NCBI GenBank assembly: GCA_900102235.1
Contig: FMVL01000008.1
Coordinates: 1-64,000 of the forward strand
DNA length: 64,000 nt
Source: Lachnospiraceae bacterium XBB2008
Lineage (GTDB): Bacteria > Bacillota > Clostridia > Lachnospirales > Lachnospiraceae
Direction: 5' to 3'
Positions within the stretch are counted from its first letter, which is position 1. The number at the start of each line of letters is the position of its first letter. The translations under genes and the position numbers were made by a program. The notes beneath the pieces are model-generated. The model was given only the letters and a program-made list of their open reading frames with translations. It had not been told where the DNA came from and ran no database searches. Below are positions 7,174 through 15,888 of this stretch, piece by piece.

Positions 7174-8511
7174 ATGTTTAAGAGAAAAGCTTTAGAAAAG
7201 CTAAAATATTGGAAAGAAAAAAAGGCACCAAAGTATTCTGTGCTTCTGGAAGGGGCCAGGCGTGTTGGGAAATCGACAATTGCCGAAGAATTTGCAAAGC
7301 AAGAGTATAGGTCATATATAAAAGTGGATTTTGCTAACATAACGCAGGATGTTCTTGATGTGTTCGATGACATAGCAAATCTGGATATTTTTTTTCTTAG
7401 ACTGCAAACTGCAACTGGGATAACGTTGTATAAAAGAGAATCCGTTATTATATTTGACGAGATCCAGCTTATGCCTAAAGTGCGCCAGGCTATAAAGTAC
7501 CTGGTTGCGGACGGAAGATATGACTATATTGAGACCGGTTCTCTGATCAGTATAAAAAAGAATGTCAAGGATATAGTGCTTCCATCTGAGGAGATGAAAA
7601 TACAGATATATCCGATGGACTATGAAGAATTTATGTGGGCCATCGGAAATGATACCTATGGCGTATTGCGGGATTTATATAAGCTTGGGAAGCCGGTTGG
7701 AAATTCCTTAAACAGAAAGCTGATGCGGGATTTCAGAATTTATATGGCGGTAGGTGGAATGCCTCAGGCTGTAGAAGCTTATGTGGAAGGCAGGAATTTT
7801 ACAGAAATCGATGAAGTAAAGAGAGAAATCATAGATTTGTACAAAGACGATTTCTTCAAGATCGATGATACTGGACTGATTGGAAGAATGTATGATTCTG
7901 TTCCGACGCAGTTGGCAACGGATAAAAGAAGCTATGTTATTTCGGCAGCTACAGGCAAAAAAAAGATCGATAAAGATTTAGAGCGTTTACATGATTTGCT
8001 GGATTCAAAGACGGTATTATCATGCCATAATGTCCTTAATCCGAGCGTTGCTTTACCTCAAACGAGAGATGATGATACGTTCAAACTCTATTTGGCTGAT
8101 ACAGGGTTATTTACTACCATGATTTTCAGATCATCAGGAAAGACGGATGAAAATATTTATACGAAATTGTTGAGCGATTCACTTCCTGCAGATTTGGGAT
8201 ATTTATACGAAAATGCAGTTGCTCAGGTAATCGCCGGATCAGATATAGATCTTTATTATCACACATGGGAGAAAGAAAACAGTTCTCACTATTATGAGGT
8301 TGACTTTTTGCTTGCTTCGAAAACAAAGATAGTTCCGATTGAAGTTAAGTCATCCGGAATCGGTAAGCATGAATCAATTACAGAATTTCAGAAAAAGTAT
8401 TCTAAGCATGTTTCGAAGGAAATATTGTTATCACAAAAAGATATAGGCAATAGTGAAATGCTGAAATTATATCCAATATACATGTTGCCATTTTTAATTG
8501 AAGACCTATGA
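7174..8511 (+). CDS. AAA-family ATPase with DUF4143 C-terminus
   Basis: 445 residues. Walker A GARRVGKST is near residues 26-34 and Walker B VIIFDEIQ near 91-98, then the sensor region IETGSL. The C-terminal part is DUF4143-like: a winged-helix region around KDLERLHDLLDSK, LYLADTGL, and YYEVDFLLASKTKIVPIEVK, which resembles a PD-(D/E)XK nuclease core. These ATPases are common in gut anaerobes and their role is unknown. GAGGAG precedes the start. Four phased repeats lie upstream. Confidence 0.9.
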   Translation: MFKRKALEKLKYWKEKKAPKYSVLLEGARRVGKSTIAEEFAKQEYRSYIKVDFANITQDVLDVFDDIANLDIFFLRLQTATGITLYKRESVIIFDEIQLMPKVRQAIKYLVADGRYDYIETGSLISIKKNVKDIVLPSEEMKIQIYPMDYEEFMWAIGNDTYGVLRDLYKLGKPVGNSLNRKLMRDFRIYMAVGGMPQAVEAYVEGRNFTEIDEVKREIIDLYKDDFFKIDDTGLIGRMYDSVPTQLATDKRSYVISAATGKKKIDKDLERLHDLLDSKTVLSCHNVLNPSVALPQTRDDDTFKLYLADTGLFTTMIFRSSGKTDENIYTKLLSDSLPADLGYLYENAVAQVIAGSDIDLYYHTWEKENSSHYYEVDFLLASKTKIVPIEVKSSGIGKHESITEFQKKYSKHVSKEILLSQKDIGNSEMLKLYPIYMLPFLIEDL

Positions 8512-8535
8512 AAGGATGAGAAGGAGTTTTGTGGA

Positions 8536-9081
8536 ATGCGAGCTTTGATAATTAATTGCAGCCCTGTTCGCACAGGGGCAACTGCAGAAATAGTTAAGCT
8601 GGTTTCGGAACAGTTATCAAATAAATACTGTGTCAAAAGCATTTGCATTGACGATTATGTCTTTGCATTCTGCAGAGGCTGCCGTTCGTGCCACAATATG
8701 GCGAAGTGTGTCATGAGTGATGCAGGTGTTATCGAGAATATAATGAGAGAATATGATGAGGCAGATATTATTGTCTCTGTTTCTCCCTCATACTGGGCAG
8801 ATATTCCCGGGCAGTTCAAGGCATTCATCGACAGATGTACACCTTGGTGCAATACGCACGAGCCGCATGCAACTATTAAGCCTGGCAAGAAAGGCTTTAC
8901 AATTGCTTTGAGAACCGGACCTAATATGCCGGAATGTGAGCGGATCATCGGTAGCATAGAACATTTTTATGGTCATTTGGAGATAGAGAGAGCAGGACAT
9001 ATGGGTCTGACATCTATCGAATACAAAGCAGACGTAGCCCCAAGAAAACAAGAAATCATAGAATTCTGTAAGAATATTTAG
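8536..9081 (+). CDS. Flavodoxin-family NAD(P)H-dependent oxidoreductase
   Basis: 181 residues. INCSPVRTGATAEIVK at the N-terminus is the FMN phosphate-binding loop and SPSYWADIPGQFKAFIDR near residues 80-97 is the second flavin contact. CRGCRSCHNMAKC near 47-59 is the cysteine cluster seen in iron-sulfur flavoprotein-like reductases. AAGGAG lies 10 nt upstream. Electron acceptor unknown. Confidence 0.8.
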   Translation: MRALIINCSPVRTGATAEIVKLVSEQLSNKYCVKSICIDDYVFAFCRGCRSCHNMAKCVMSDAGVIENIMREYDEADIIVSVSPSYWADIPGQFKAFIDRCTPWCNTHEPHATIKPGKKGFTIALRTGPNMPECERIIGSIEHFYGHLEIERAGHMGLTSIEYKADVAPRKQEIIEFCKNI

Positions 9082-9133
9082 TCGTAACGAGGGTAAGAAC
9101 AATCGGAACATAATAGATGAACAAGGTGAAAGT

Positions 9134-9613
9134 ATGGAAGAGAAAAATGAGGAGTATTACAACAAAGGGCGGACCAGAAGTGTGGCGATTATCATTAGGG
9201 ATGAAAAGATTTTGATGGAAAAAGTACACTTTTTTGAACGCGATTTTTGCACGTTGCCGGGAGGCGGGATAGAGAAAGGCGAGACTCCCGAACAGGCTGT
9301 CCTGAGAGAACTAAAAGAAGAAACGGGACTTGATGGTAAGGTGATCAGACCGCTGGCTGTACAATATAAAGACGATGGGGGCACAGATTATTCTTTTGAG
9401 GTCGAAATATCTTCGGATGCTGTTACTGTAACCGGATGTGATCCTGAATATGAAGGTGAAGATAATCCCCTAAAAGAAGTATTGTGGATGAGCCTTGATG
9501 AAATCAGCGAAAAGGATAGGGCGTTTCTGTGGTCATACGGATTGATGCAGGTAGATGGCTTCTTCAAGATCATTAAGGAGTGGGATAACGAGATCAGTTA
9601 TCCCGGAAGCTAA
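9134..9613 (+). CDS. NUDIX hydrolase
   Basis: 159 residues. The complete NUDIX box [20 protein letters not shown] with the following ETGLDG (about residues 42-66) fits GX5EX7REUXEEXGU. The enzyme should hydrolyse a nucleoside diphosphate linked to another group; the substrate cannot be told. AAGGTGA lies 6-8 nt upstream of the start. Confidence 0.88.
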   Translation: MEEKNEEYYNKGRTRSVAIIIRDEKILMEKVHFFERDFCTLPGGGIEKGETPEQAVLRELKEETGLDGKVIRPLAVQYKDDGGTDYSFEVEISSDAVTVTGCDPEYEGEDNPLKEVLWMSLDEISEKDRAFLWSYGLMQVDGFFKIIKEWDNEISYPGS

Positions 9614-9830
9614 AGCACCAAAACCAAATTCATCTATTTACATAGACCAGTACATCCTACTGAAGGTGTGGGAGACGGTTACACCTTATTTTGAACAACG
9701 TAATATCCATTTCTATGTGAATCGGTGTGGATTTCATATCGTCGAGTTCTTTAATAGTCATCATCCGGATCCGAACGATCCAGATATAGCAGGGCAGTTA
9801 GATGAGCAGTTCCCGGATGGGATGTTTTAA
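9555..9830 (+). pseudogene. Unidentified small frame, probably a gene remnant
   Basis: A 91-residue frame overlaps the end of the NUDIX gene. Its first part is a shadow of that gene; the part after 9640 ([20 protein letters not shown] and [18 protein letters not shown]) looks protein-like and acidic at the end. There is no ribosome site in the right place, so a remnant of a lost gene is more likely than a working one. Confidence 0.3.
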
Positions 9831-10009
9831 AACGGGCATTGCAACGGTATTTAACATAATTGTCAGCGGGCGTTGACAGATTGCCAAGCATGGTCGGTAG
9901 AGCTTTTTATGGGCCTCCTTTACGATTGATATGTAAAAACAATTCTAAGGAGGAACCATCAATAAAAACACATGTTATTAATCTGCTGCCTTTTAATAAC
10001 AGAACAGAA

Positions 10010-10894
10010 ATGTCGAGAACGGAGTATGTCATTAAAAAAGTTCTCGCCTTTATCCTGATTTTTTTTGTGGCCGGAGTTTTAGGAGAGGCTGTTGTAATCG
10101 GATTGTATACAGGAATGGGTTATGATCCACTTCATGGAGTAATGCCTGAAGGGCAGATTGCCGGTCTGATTCCTTATTATGGATATATCCTGTTTTCTGT
10201 AATAGCGATACTGTATTGCAAATTAATAGAGAAGCGCAGCATGCGGGATATCGGATTTACGAAGCGGGGGACGGATTATCTGCTTGGGATCGGAGTTGCC
10301 GTAGCAATGCTTGTACTTGTCTTGTTCCTCTGCTTGGTAACAGGCTCCGTTTCCTTTTTGAGAATTAACCGAGACATGAGCATTAGCGGGTTGCTGTTAT
10401 GGGGGCTGGCCTTCATCATTCAGGGTTCTGAGGAAGAGATTCTTTGCAGGGGCTTTTTGATGAATACACTTAAAAAGAAGATACCTCTTCCGGCTGCCGT
10501 ATTCATAAGTTCGACGGCATTTGTTATTCCTCACCTGATCATGACCCCGATCCTGGATTCGGGATTGGTATATGCACTGATCGGTATTGCGAATTTATAC
10601 CTTATCTCTGTTTTATTCTCCATAATTGTTTTATGGCGTGGGAATATATGGGTTTCCTGCGGACTCCATGCAGCGTGGAATTATGTTTTGAACATAATCC
10701 TGGGACTTACGGTATCAGGAAATGATGCAAAGATGGACGGATTGTTTCTGATCGGGATAAACAAGCTTAACATTATCAATGGGTCAGAATATGGATTTGA
10801 GGCAGGAATAGCAACGACGGTTATAACAATAATATCGATTTGCGTTATTCTTTATATATGGAAAGTCAGGAGTGATAATAATGGAATTCAATAA
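10010..10894 (+). CDS. CPBP-family intramembrane metalloprotease
   Basis: About 294 residues, six to eight membrane segments. The three CPBP/Abi motifs are present: EEEILCRGFL, FVIPHL and CGLHAAWNYV, supplying the Glu-Glu-Arg, His and His-Asn residues of the intramembrane active site. Members process CAAX-type or peptide substrates or give bacteriocin self-immunity. The frame is open to 9860, but MSRTEYVIKKVLAFILIFF begins the first membrane helix, so 10010 is chosen. A good TAAGGAGG at 9946-9953 instead faces a 28-codon leader frame starting at 9972 that overlaps this start, which may couple translation. It overlaps the next gene. Confidence 0.8.
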   Translation: MSRTEYVIKKVLAFILIFFVAGVLGEAVVIGLYTGMGYDPLHGVMPEGQIAGLIPYYGYILFSVIAILYCKLIEKRSMRDIGFTKRGTDYLLGIGVAVAMLVLVLFLCLVTGSVSFLRINRDMSISGLLLWGLAFIIQGSEEEILCRGFLMNTLKKKIPLPAAVFISSTAFVIPHLIMTPILDSGLVYALIGIANLYLISVLFSIIVLWRGNIWVSCGLHAAWNYVLNIILGLTVSGNDAKMDGLFLIGINKLNIINGSEYGFEAGIATTVITIISICVILYIWKVRSDNNGIQ

Positions 10895-11276
10895 TAAACT
10901 GTATGAACTTCGTAAACAAAAGGGTCTTTCACAGGAAGAACTCGCAAATCGTTTGAACGTTTCCCGCCAAACGGTTTCCAAATGGGAGGTTGGAGAATCT
11001 TCACCGGACATGGAAAAGCTTGTTGCAATCAGTGAACTTTTTGACATCTCACTGGATGAACTTGTGCTTGATAAAGCTGTGAAAAAAGAGGAGGCTTCGG
11101 AACAGGTAGTAAAATCCGAGTTGTACAGTGATATAAAAGAGCATGTATTAAGGGAAGATAATAAGAAAAAAGCAAAGAAAGGGCTTAAGATAGCAGGCAT
11201 AGTGCTGGGAGTACTGTTGCTGATCGATCTTGTTTCGATGATTATATATTTCGCTCTTTTCGGAATTCCTCAATAA
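10881..11276 (+). CDS. XRE-type HTH protein with C-terminal membrane anchor
   Basis: 131 residues. Residues 3-60 form a Cro/CI helix-turn-helix (ELRKQKGLSQEELANRLNVS, RQTVSKWEVGESSPDMEKL); after a charged linker a single hydrophobic segment (IAGIVLGVLLLIDLVSMIIY) ends the protein. AGGAG lies 8 nt upstream of the ATG. It overlaps the CPBP protease gene by 14 nt, so the two are translationally coupled. A membrane-tethered regulator next to an intramembrane protease suggests, by inference, release by cleavage. Confidence 0.85.
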   Translation: MEFNNKLYELRKQKGLSQEELANRLNVSRQTVSKWEVGESSPDMEKLVAISELFDISLDELVLDKAVKKEEASEQVVKSELYSDIKEHVLREDNKKKAKKGLKIAGIVLGVLLLIDLVSMIIYFALFGIPQ

Positions 11277-11367
11277 GGCTGACGTGGGATTCCAATAAAA
11301 CAGCATTGTATGAATTGAATTGTCGCTTGCTAGAAGCAGGTCAAATCGGAGGATTGGAGGGGAAACC

Positions 11368-11889
11368 ATGTTAGAAATATTAAAAGCGAGGTTTCAAGAT
11401 AATAAGAATCTTCATATGGAACTGAGTTGGCTTGACGTGGAGAAACGTTTGCTTGAGCATCCGGGCTCCATGGACGTTTTGAGAAGGATGGAGGAGAGCG
11501 GCGGAGAACCGGATACCATCGGCTATGACGAAAAGACGGGAAAGCTAATTTTCTGCGACTGCGCAAAGGAGTCCCCTTCTGGGCGCAGAAGCCTGTGCTA
11601 TGACGAAAAGGCATTACAGGGGCGTGCTAAAAACCCGCCGTCAGGCAGCGCCGAATGGAAAGCAAAAGAAATCGGCGTTTTGATCATGACGGAGGAACTC
11701 TATCGCCGACTACAAAGTCTCGGGGAATTTGATTTGAAAACGTCAAGTTGGATCACTACGCCGGATGATATTCGCGACAAGGGCGGTGCATTGTTCTGCG
11801 AACGACGTTACGGAACGGTTTTCACATTTCATAACGGGGCGGATTCGTACTATTCCGTGCGCGGGTTCAGAGGTTATACTCTAATATAA
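11368..11889 (+). CDS. DUF4256 domain protein
   Basis: 173 residues. GYDEKTGKLIFCDCAKESP, GRRSLCYDEKAL and the C-terminal AD-YYSVRGFRGYTLI pattern match DUF4256, a family of single-domain soluble proteins of unknown function found as accessory genes in Firmicutes and Bacteroidetes. GGAGGGG lies 6-7 nt upstream of 11368; an earlier in-frame codon at 11320 lacks a site. Confidence 0.8.
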   Translation: MLEILKARFQDNKNLHMELSWLDVEKRLLEHPGSMDVLRRMEESGGEPDTIGYDEKTGKLIFCDCAKESPSGRRSLCYDEKALQGRAKNPPSGSAEWKAKEIGVLIMTEELYRRLQSLGEFDLKTSSWITTPDDIRDKGGALFCERRYGTVFTFHNGADSYYSVRGFRGYTLI

Positions 11890-11910
11890 ATTGGGATTTA
11901 ACCGAGGTGA

Positions 11911-12123
11911 GATTTCCCGAACGTTGTAAATCTCGAATCTGATGCTGATAAGGATAATCGGTTGTTTAGCTTCTTACTGTTTTTATTTCCGTATTACCTA
12001 AAACAGGCAATGCGGAAGGGGCTGTTTAAGCAATACATTCACCGAAAATACAATGATGAGAATGTAAAGGGAACTATTGATATCGCCAGGCATATTGAAC
12101 GGAACACTCCTTTTACGGCTTAA
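11911..12123 (+). pseudogene. McrC fragment (5-methylcytosine restriction subunit)
   Basis: A 70-codon frame without start codon reads FLFPYYLKQAMRKGLFKQY then VKGTIDIARHIERNTPF and stops. This is the characteristic block of McrC/LlaJI-type restriction subunits, where such proteins usually continue with a nuclease domain. Everything before and after is lost, and no McrB partner is in the window. It records a former type IV restriction system. Confidence 0.6.
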
Positions 12124-12125
12124 AA

Positions 12126-12218
12126 ATACCGGTTGATGCTGAGTGTTATGAATCATTTGTTGAAAGAGTGAAAACCCGGGAGCAAGAGTTTGTGAAGACA
12201 TTTACCGAGATGCAGTAA
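12126..12218 (+). pseudogene. C-terminal remnant of an unidentified protein
   Basis: Directly after the McrC fragment another frame reads IPVDAECYESFVERVKTREQ then EFVKTFTEMQ and a stop. It has no start and is too short to place, but its amphipathic, charged composition is protein-like. The remaining sequence to 12282 is a short leader of the next gene. Confidence 0.25.
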
Positions 12219-12282
12219 AGATTACGAACAGAACAACCAATGCATCGGAAGCAGATGTCCGTTCAGATAAGAAGGTACAAAG

Positions 12283-12723
12283 ATGATTGAAGTAAGGGAT
12301 TGTGATGATTACGAAGCTGCAAAAGAATTGATTCTGGAGTATTCCAAAATAAAAGGTGCAGAAGGATGCTTTGTATCCCTTGATAAAGAACTGGCAGATC
12401 TCGAGGGATTTTATCAGGATGGAGCTTTGTTGCTTGGATATGACGAAGAAAACCCCGTTGCTACAATTGCAATCAAGAGGATAGACGATAATACAGCGGA
12501 AGCAAAACGATTATACATAAAACCGGAATGTCGAAGAAAGGGTTATGCAAGGCCTATGCTTAACGCCATGTTGGATAAATGCCGTGAATTATGCTTTAAA
12601 GAAGTACGATTTACCACAAAACCTGAGGTGATGAGCGTAGGATATGCCTTGTACAAGAAGATGGGATTTGAAGAGCTCGAAAACAACGAAGGAACGGTTT
12701 TGATGAGAATGGTATTGCATTAA
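12283..12723 (+). CDS. GNAT family N-acetyltransferase
   Basis: 146 residues, a minimal single GNAT domain. KRLYIKPECRRKGYARPMLN near residues 81-100 is the acetyl-CoA loop and GYALYKKMGFEELE near 123-136 the last conserved element. AAGAAGG precedes the start. Substrate unknown. Confidence 0.85.
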   Translation: MIEVRDCDDYEAAKELILEYSKIKGAEGCFVSLDKELADLEGFYQDGALLLGYDEENPVATIAIKRIDDNTAEAKRLYIKPECRRKGYARPMLNAMLDKCRELCFKEVRFTTKPEVMSVGYALYKKMGFEELENNEGTVLMRMVLH

Positions 12724-12753
12724 ATTCTATCGGAAATTAGTAGAGGTATTGGT

Positions 12754-13341
12754 ATGAAAGTATTTATTGTATATTGCCATCCTTCAAAAGATAGTTTTAC
12801 GAATGAAGTATATAAATCTTTTGAACGAGGTTTAAGAGATGCCGGTCATGAGATTTTTATATCTGATTTATATGATATGAATTTTAAAACGGATATAAGT
12901 GAAGAAGAATATTTACGGGAAACCTATTACAGAGCTGATGGAATAAAATCAAAAGATGTCTTGATTGAACAGGAAAAAATACAGAACAGTGATGCAATTG
13001 TGTTTATATATCCTGTATTTTGGACAGAAGCACCCGCAAAGCTTGTGGGTTGGTTTGACCGGATTTGGACAACAGGATTTGCTTATAAGCCAGATCCTAC
13101 TATGAAGGTTCTTGAAAAAGCATTATTTATAGTTTGTGCAGGAAAAACAATGAAATCTCTCATTGAAACAGGGGAAAAGAGTGCTATGGAAACAGTAATG
13201 TTGGGAGATAGAATTCGTAATAGAGCAAAAGAGAAAGAAATGGTTATTTTTGATAGTATGACGCATTGGAATGAAGAAGCACGAAGTGAGAATATTTCTC
13301 GACATCTTTCCAAGGCGTATGAAATGGGTATAAAATTTTGA
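12754..13341 (+). CDS. NAD(P)H oxidoreductase, flavodoxin-2 fold (MdaB/Kef-ancillary type)
   Basis: 195 residues. VYCHPSKDSFTNEVYKSF at the start binds the flavin phosphate, and IVFIYPVFWTEAPAKLVGWF with DRIWTTGFAY (about 86-115) is typical of quinone reductase and Kef-ancillary proteins, which pass two electrons from NAD(P)H to quinones. GAGG lies 8 nt upstream. Confidence 0.85.
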   Translation: MKVFIVYCHPSKDSFTNEVYKSFERGLRDAGHEIFISDLYDMNFKTDISEEEYLRETYYRADGIKSKDVLIEQEKIQNSDAIVFIYPVFWTEAPAKLVGWFDRIWTTGFAYKPDPTMKVLEKALFIVCAGKTMKSLIETGEKSAMETVMLGDRIRNRAKEKEMVIFDSMTHWNEEARSENISRHLSKAYEMGIKF

Positions 13342-13360
13342 GACACTCAAAACTTCCCGT

Positions 13361-13723
13361 TTGTCGAGATTAAGCGATAGTAAGTTATATTGGATAATCT
13401 TCCTAAGGGGGGTGCAAATGCACCCCCTAAAAGTGCACCCCCTGTCAAAAATGCACCCCCTAAAAGTGCACCCCCCTCTCTTGCAAACCGGGGCACGAGT
13501 AGTTTTTGACCCTATAAAAAACTACGTTTTGACTACGATTCATAGTTCACATCAAAAAGATACGGATATTATTTCTGAAGAAGAGCAGGATGATGTTGAA
13601 TACGCCAGAGAAAATCAATATGATGAGGCAATATTTATAGAAGATTCCGATACTGTTATTATCCACGATATCAAATTATTCTATACTAATAGATGTCCTG
13701 TCTCGGATATATATTATCAATAA
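13361..13723 (+). CDS. Hypothetical frame across a GC-rich repeat
   Basis: A 120-codon frame with an odd N-terminal half made from the TGCACCCCC repeat and an acidic second half (TDIISEEEQDDVEYARENQY). No start signal is convincing. The second half may be real coding sequence or chance; I cannot assign it. Confidence 0.25.
   Translation: MSRLSDSKLYWIIFLRGVQMHPLKVHPLSKMHPLKVHPPLLQTGARVVFDPIKNYVLTTIHSSHQKDTDIISEEEQDDVEYARENQYDEAIFIEDSDTVIIHDIKLFYTNRCPVSDIYYQ
13384..13509 (+). pseudogene. Possible replication-initiator remnant with in-gene repeats
   Basis: A different frame across the same stretch reads ILDNLPKGGANAPPKSAPP then VKNAPPKSAPPSLANRG and stops. Pro/Ala/Lys repeats made from TGCACCCCC-type iterons are a habit of plasmid and phage replication initiators that carry their origin inside the gene. 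No N-terminal domain remains, so this is an inference. Confidence 0.3.
13404..13475 (+). repeat. TGCACCCCC iteron-like repeats with a perfect inverted repeat
   Basis: AGGGGGGTGCA and TGCACCCCCT form an inverted repeat at 13405-13428. The motif TGCACCCCC then recurs three more times to 13475; the unit ATGCACCCCCTAAAAGTGCA occurs twice, 31 bp apart. The spacing fits iterons or a strong hairpin. Confidence 0.7.
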
Positions 13724-13755
13724 CTTTTAACATAACTTGCTAAGAGGTTCTGAAT

Positions 13756-14874
13756 ATGCACTTAGGATTTTCATACGTGGGACTTATATACCTGATCATG
13801 TTATTTGCCCCCAATATAAAGTGGGCGAAAAATAAACCGGAAGGATATGAGCAGTTTGCGGCAAAAGAAAATAAGATTCTTCAGGCTTTTGAGAGGACGG
13901 GAGAAATCCTTACCAGTGCTATCGTATTGGTGTTTTCTGATTTCAATATAACCGGATGGAGTTTACACGGATGGAAGTGGTGGAACTGCTGGCTGCTCCT
14001 TTCTTTTTTCCTTATGATCCTATACGAAATGTATTGGCACAGGTATTTTATGAGTTCAAGGACAATGCGTGACATGTATAGTTCTTTTTGCGGCTTTCCT
14101 GTAGCCGGTGCAACGCTTCCTGTGCTTGCGTTTTTTCTTTTGGGGATATATGGATTTAATATCTTTCTGATCATTACATCTCTTATACTAGGCATAGGTC
14201 ATATCGGTATTCATGTTATTCATGAGAAAGAAGTGCGTGAGTCTGATGAAAAAATTAGCAAGACTCAGATGATCATCAGATGGAAATGGATCATTCTTGC
14301 ATTGCTCCTGTTACTGTCAGCAGTAGTTTATCTGATATTTGGCAGGATGAGAGGGCTCATGGTATTAAACTTCAGCAGTAATGCTGTAAGATATGAATAT
14401 GATTCGGATAATCTTCTGGGATTAAAAGCAACAGTTGTTGATGGAAGAAACTATACATATGTTTTCGACGGTGACTTATGCATTTTTAATGGATATGATG
14501 TAATGAAGGCGGATCAAAAAAACGAAATTTTTTCTGCGTTTCGCAATATTCCTAATTTTACTCCGGAATCGGTATATTTTAACCGTAAAAGCGGAGACAT
14601 CTATCTTACTCTGTGTTTCGGAGACGATGTCGATATGGACAGGGTTGACGGCTTTCATCTGTATCTGTCTGACACGGAATGGATAACGGTTAACCAGCCA
14701 AAAGATATTACCAGTGTGGATCATTATGAGATAACTGATCATAACTTCGATAATGCTGGTTATGAGTCTTGGCTCGGTCATGATTGGACACAGGTCTGGA
14801 ACAAGGACGGATGCGGTGAGTGGAGCGAGGTACGAGATCGACATTATAGCAATAGTACTATGCCACTGGAATGA
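13756..14874 (+). CDS. Membrane protein with soluble C-terminal domain, unknown
   Basis: 372 residues. Five or six membrane segments lie in residues 1-200 (the first around LIYLIMLFAP, the last IILALLLLLSAVVYLIFG), with a Trp-rich loop WSLHGWKWWNCW. Residues 205-372 are soluble and acidic with no recognised fold. AAGAGG lies about 10 nt upstream. No family recognised. Confidence 0.65.
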   Translation: MHLGFSYVGLIYLIMLFAPNIKWAKNKPEGYEQFAAKENKILQAFERTGEILTSAIVLVFSDFNITGWSLHGWKWWNCWLLLSFFLMILYEMYWHRYFMSSRTMRDMYSSFCGFPVAGATLPVLAFFLLGIYGFNIFLIITSLILGIGHIGIHVIHEKEVRESDEKISKTQMIIRWKWIILALLLLLSAVVYLIFGRMRGLMVLNFSSNAVRYEYDSDNLLGLKATVVDGRNYTYVFDGDLCIFNGYDVMKADQKNEIFSAFRNIPNFTPESVYFNRKSGDIYLTLCFGDDVDMDRVDGFHLYLSDTEWITVNQPKDITSVDHYEITDHNFDNAGYESWLGHDWTQVWNKDGCGEWSEVRDRHYSNSTMPLE

Positions 14875-14886
14875 ATCCAAATATAT

Positions 14887-15451
14887 GTGTCTGAAAAACA
14901 GATAAACATTGTGAATTATAACAAGCCGTTACCGCCTATACGCATAAGTGATCTGAATGAGAGAACGTTTTTTAACGAGCGAGACACGGAGAATCCTGAA
15001 ATCAGGGATATGTTTAAAGCATTAGGCATTATAGAATCTTTCGGAACAGGTATCGGGGAAGCCAAAAGATCAATGCGGGAAAATGGATCTCCGGATCTTT
15101 TTTATAAGACTTTCGATGTAAATGACAACGTTACTTCTGTGGTTATACCTGTAAATGAAGAATATTATGAAATAAAAAATGGCTCCAAACCAAAGAAAAA
15201 AGTTTGGATTGAGACTGAAACCAAAGATTTCAAGCAGAAAATCTTGGATTCGGGATATACAAATAAAACAAAACGTATTGAAGTTATATGAGGAAATCGG
15301 GACAGAGGTTTTTGGGAATTCTCGAGTAGTCGAAATTCTTGGTTGTTCGGAAGTGACAGCAACGTCCTATTTGAAAAGGATGGAGGATGAAATGAAGATT
15401 ATTGTTCCGGTAGAAGGAATGGGAAAAGGAAAGTACAAGTTTTCAAAGTAA
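14887..15451 (+). pseudogene. RecG-like/AlbA-domain ATPase, truncated and frameshifted
   Basis: Residues NYNKPLPPIRISDLNERTFF and IRDMFKALGIIESFGTGIGE match the C-terminal HATPase-like part of AlbA_2/RecG-like transcriptional regulators. The N-terminal half is missing, and near 15250-15280 the reading frame changes: the first frame ends at 15291 while KLYEEIGTEVFGNSRVVEIL and the winged-helix tail continue in another frame to 15451. Both lesions show a dead gene. Confidence 0.65.
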
Positions 15452-15490
15452 AATTCAGGAAGTGTGATAGCCCGAAAGGAATTGATATAG

Positions 15491-15858
15491 ATGGGACACA
15501 GAACTGAAAATGTTGAATTGACTGTCTTGTGCCTTATACAAGACGAAAATAGGATTTTATTACAAAACAGGATAAAAGAGGATTGGAAAGGGTATACACT
15601 TCCGGGAGGCCATGTTGAAGCAAACAGTTCCCTATAACAAATGGTCGGTACATTGTGTTGCTGTTCAAAGCGACAGAATTTGAAGGGGCAGTTGTATCTT
15701 CCGATGAAGGCGAGATGGAGTGGATAGATATTGATGATATATCAAAAATAAACGTTGTTGAAGATTTCCACGACCTTTTGAAAGTACTGAATGATCCGGA
15801 AATAAATGAGTTTCAATATACTGTTGAAGATGGCGAGTGGATCGTTCATTTGAAGTGA
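15491..15858 (+). pseudogene. NUDIX hydrolase gene with internal deletion of the catalytic box
   Basis: The first part reads VELTVLCLIQDENRILLQNR and YTLPGGHVEANSSL then stops at 15635; the second part, in another frame, reads NGRYIVLLFKATEFEGAVVS and EMEWIDIDDI to 15858. Together these are the two ends of an 8-oxo-dGTP-type NUDIX enzyme, but the RELxEE segment between them is gone. A ribosome site AAAGGAA remains upstream. Confidence 0.7.
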
Positions 15859-15888
15859 TAAATTTATAATAAGATGAGGAAGACAATT

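Noticed and set aside
6975-7373. Minus-strand frame with the periodic peptide VPFLQ before the ATPase gene
   Set aside because: The period comes from the four DNA repeats, whose spacings happen to be multiples of three. The frame crosses a terminator and the ATPase start and has no ribosome site.
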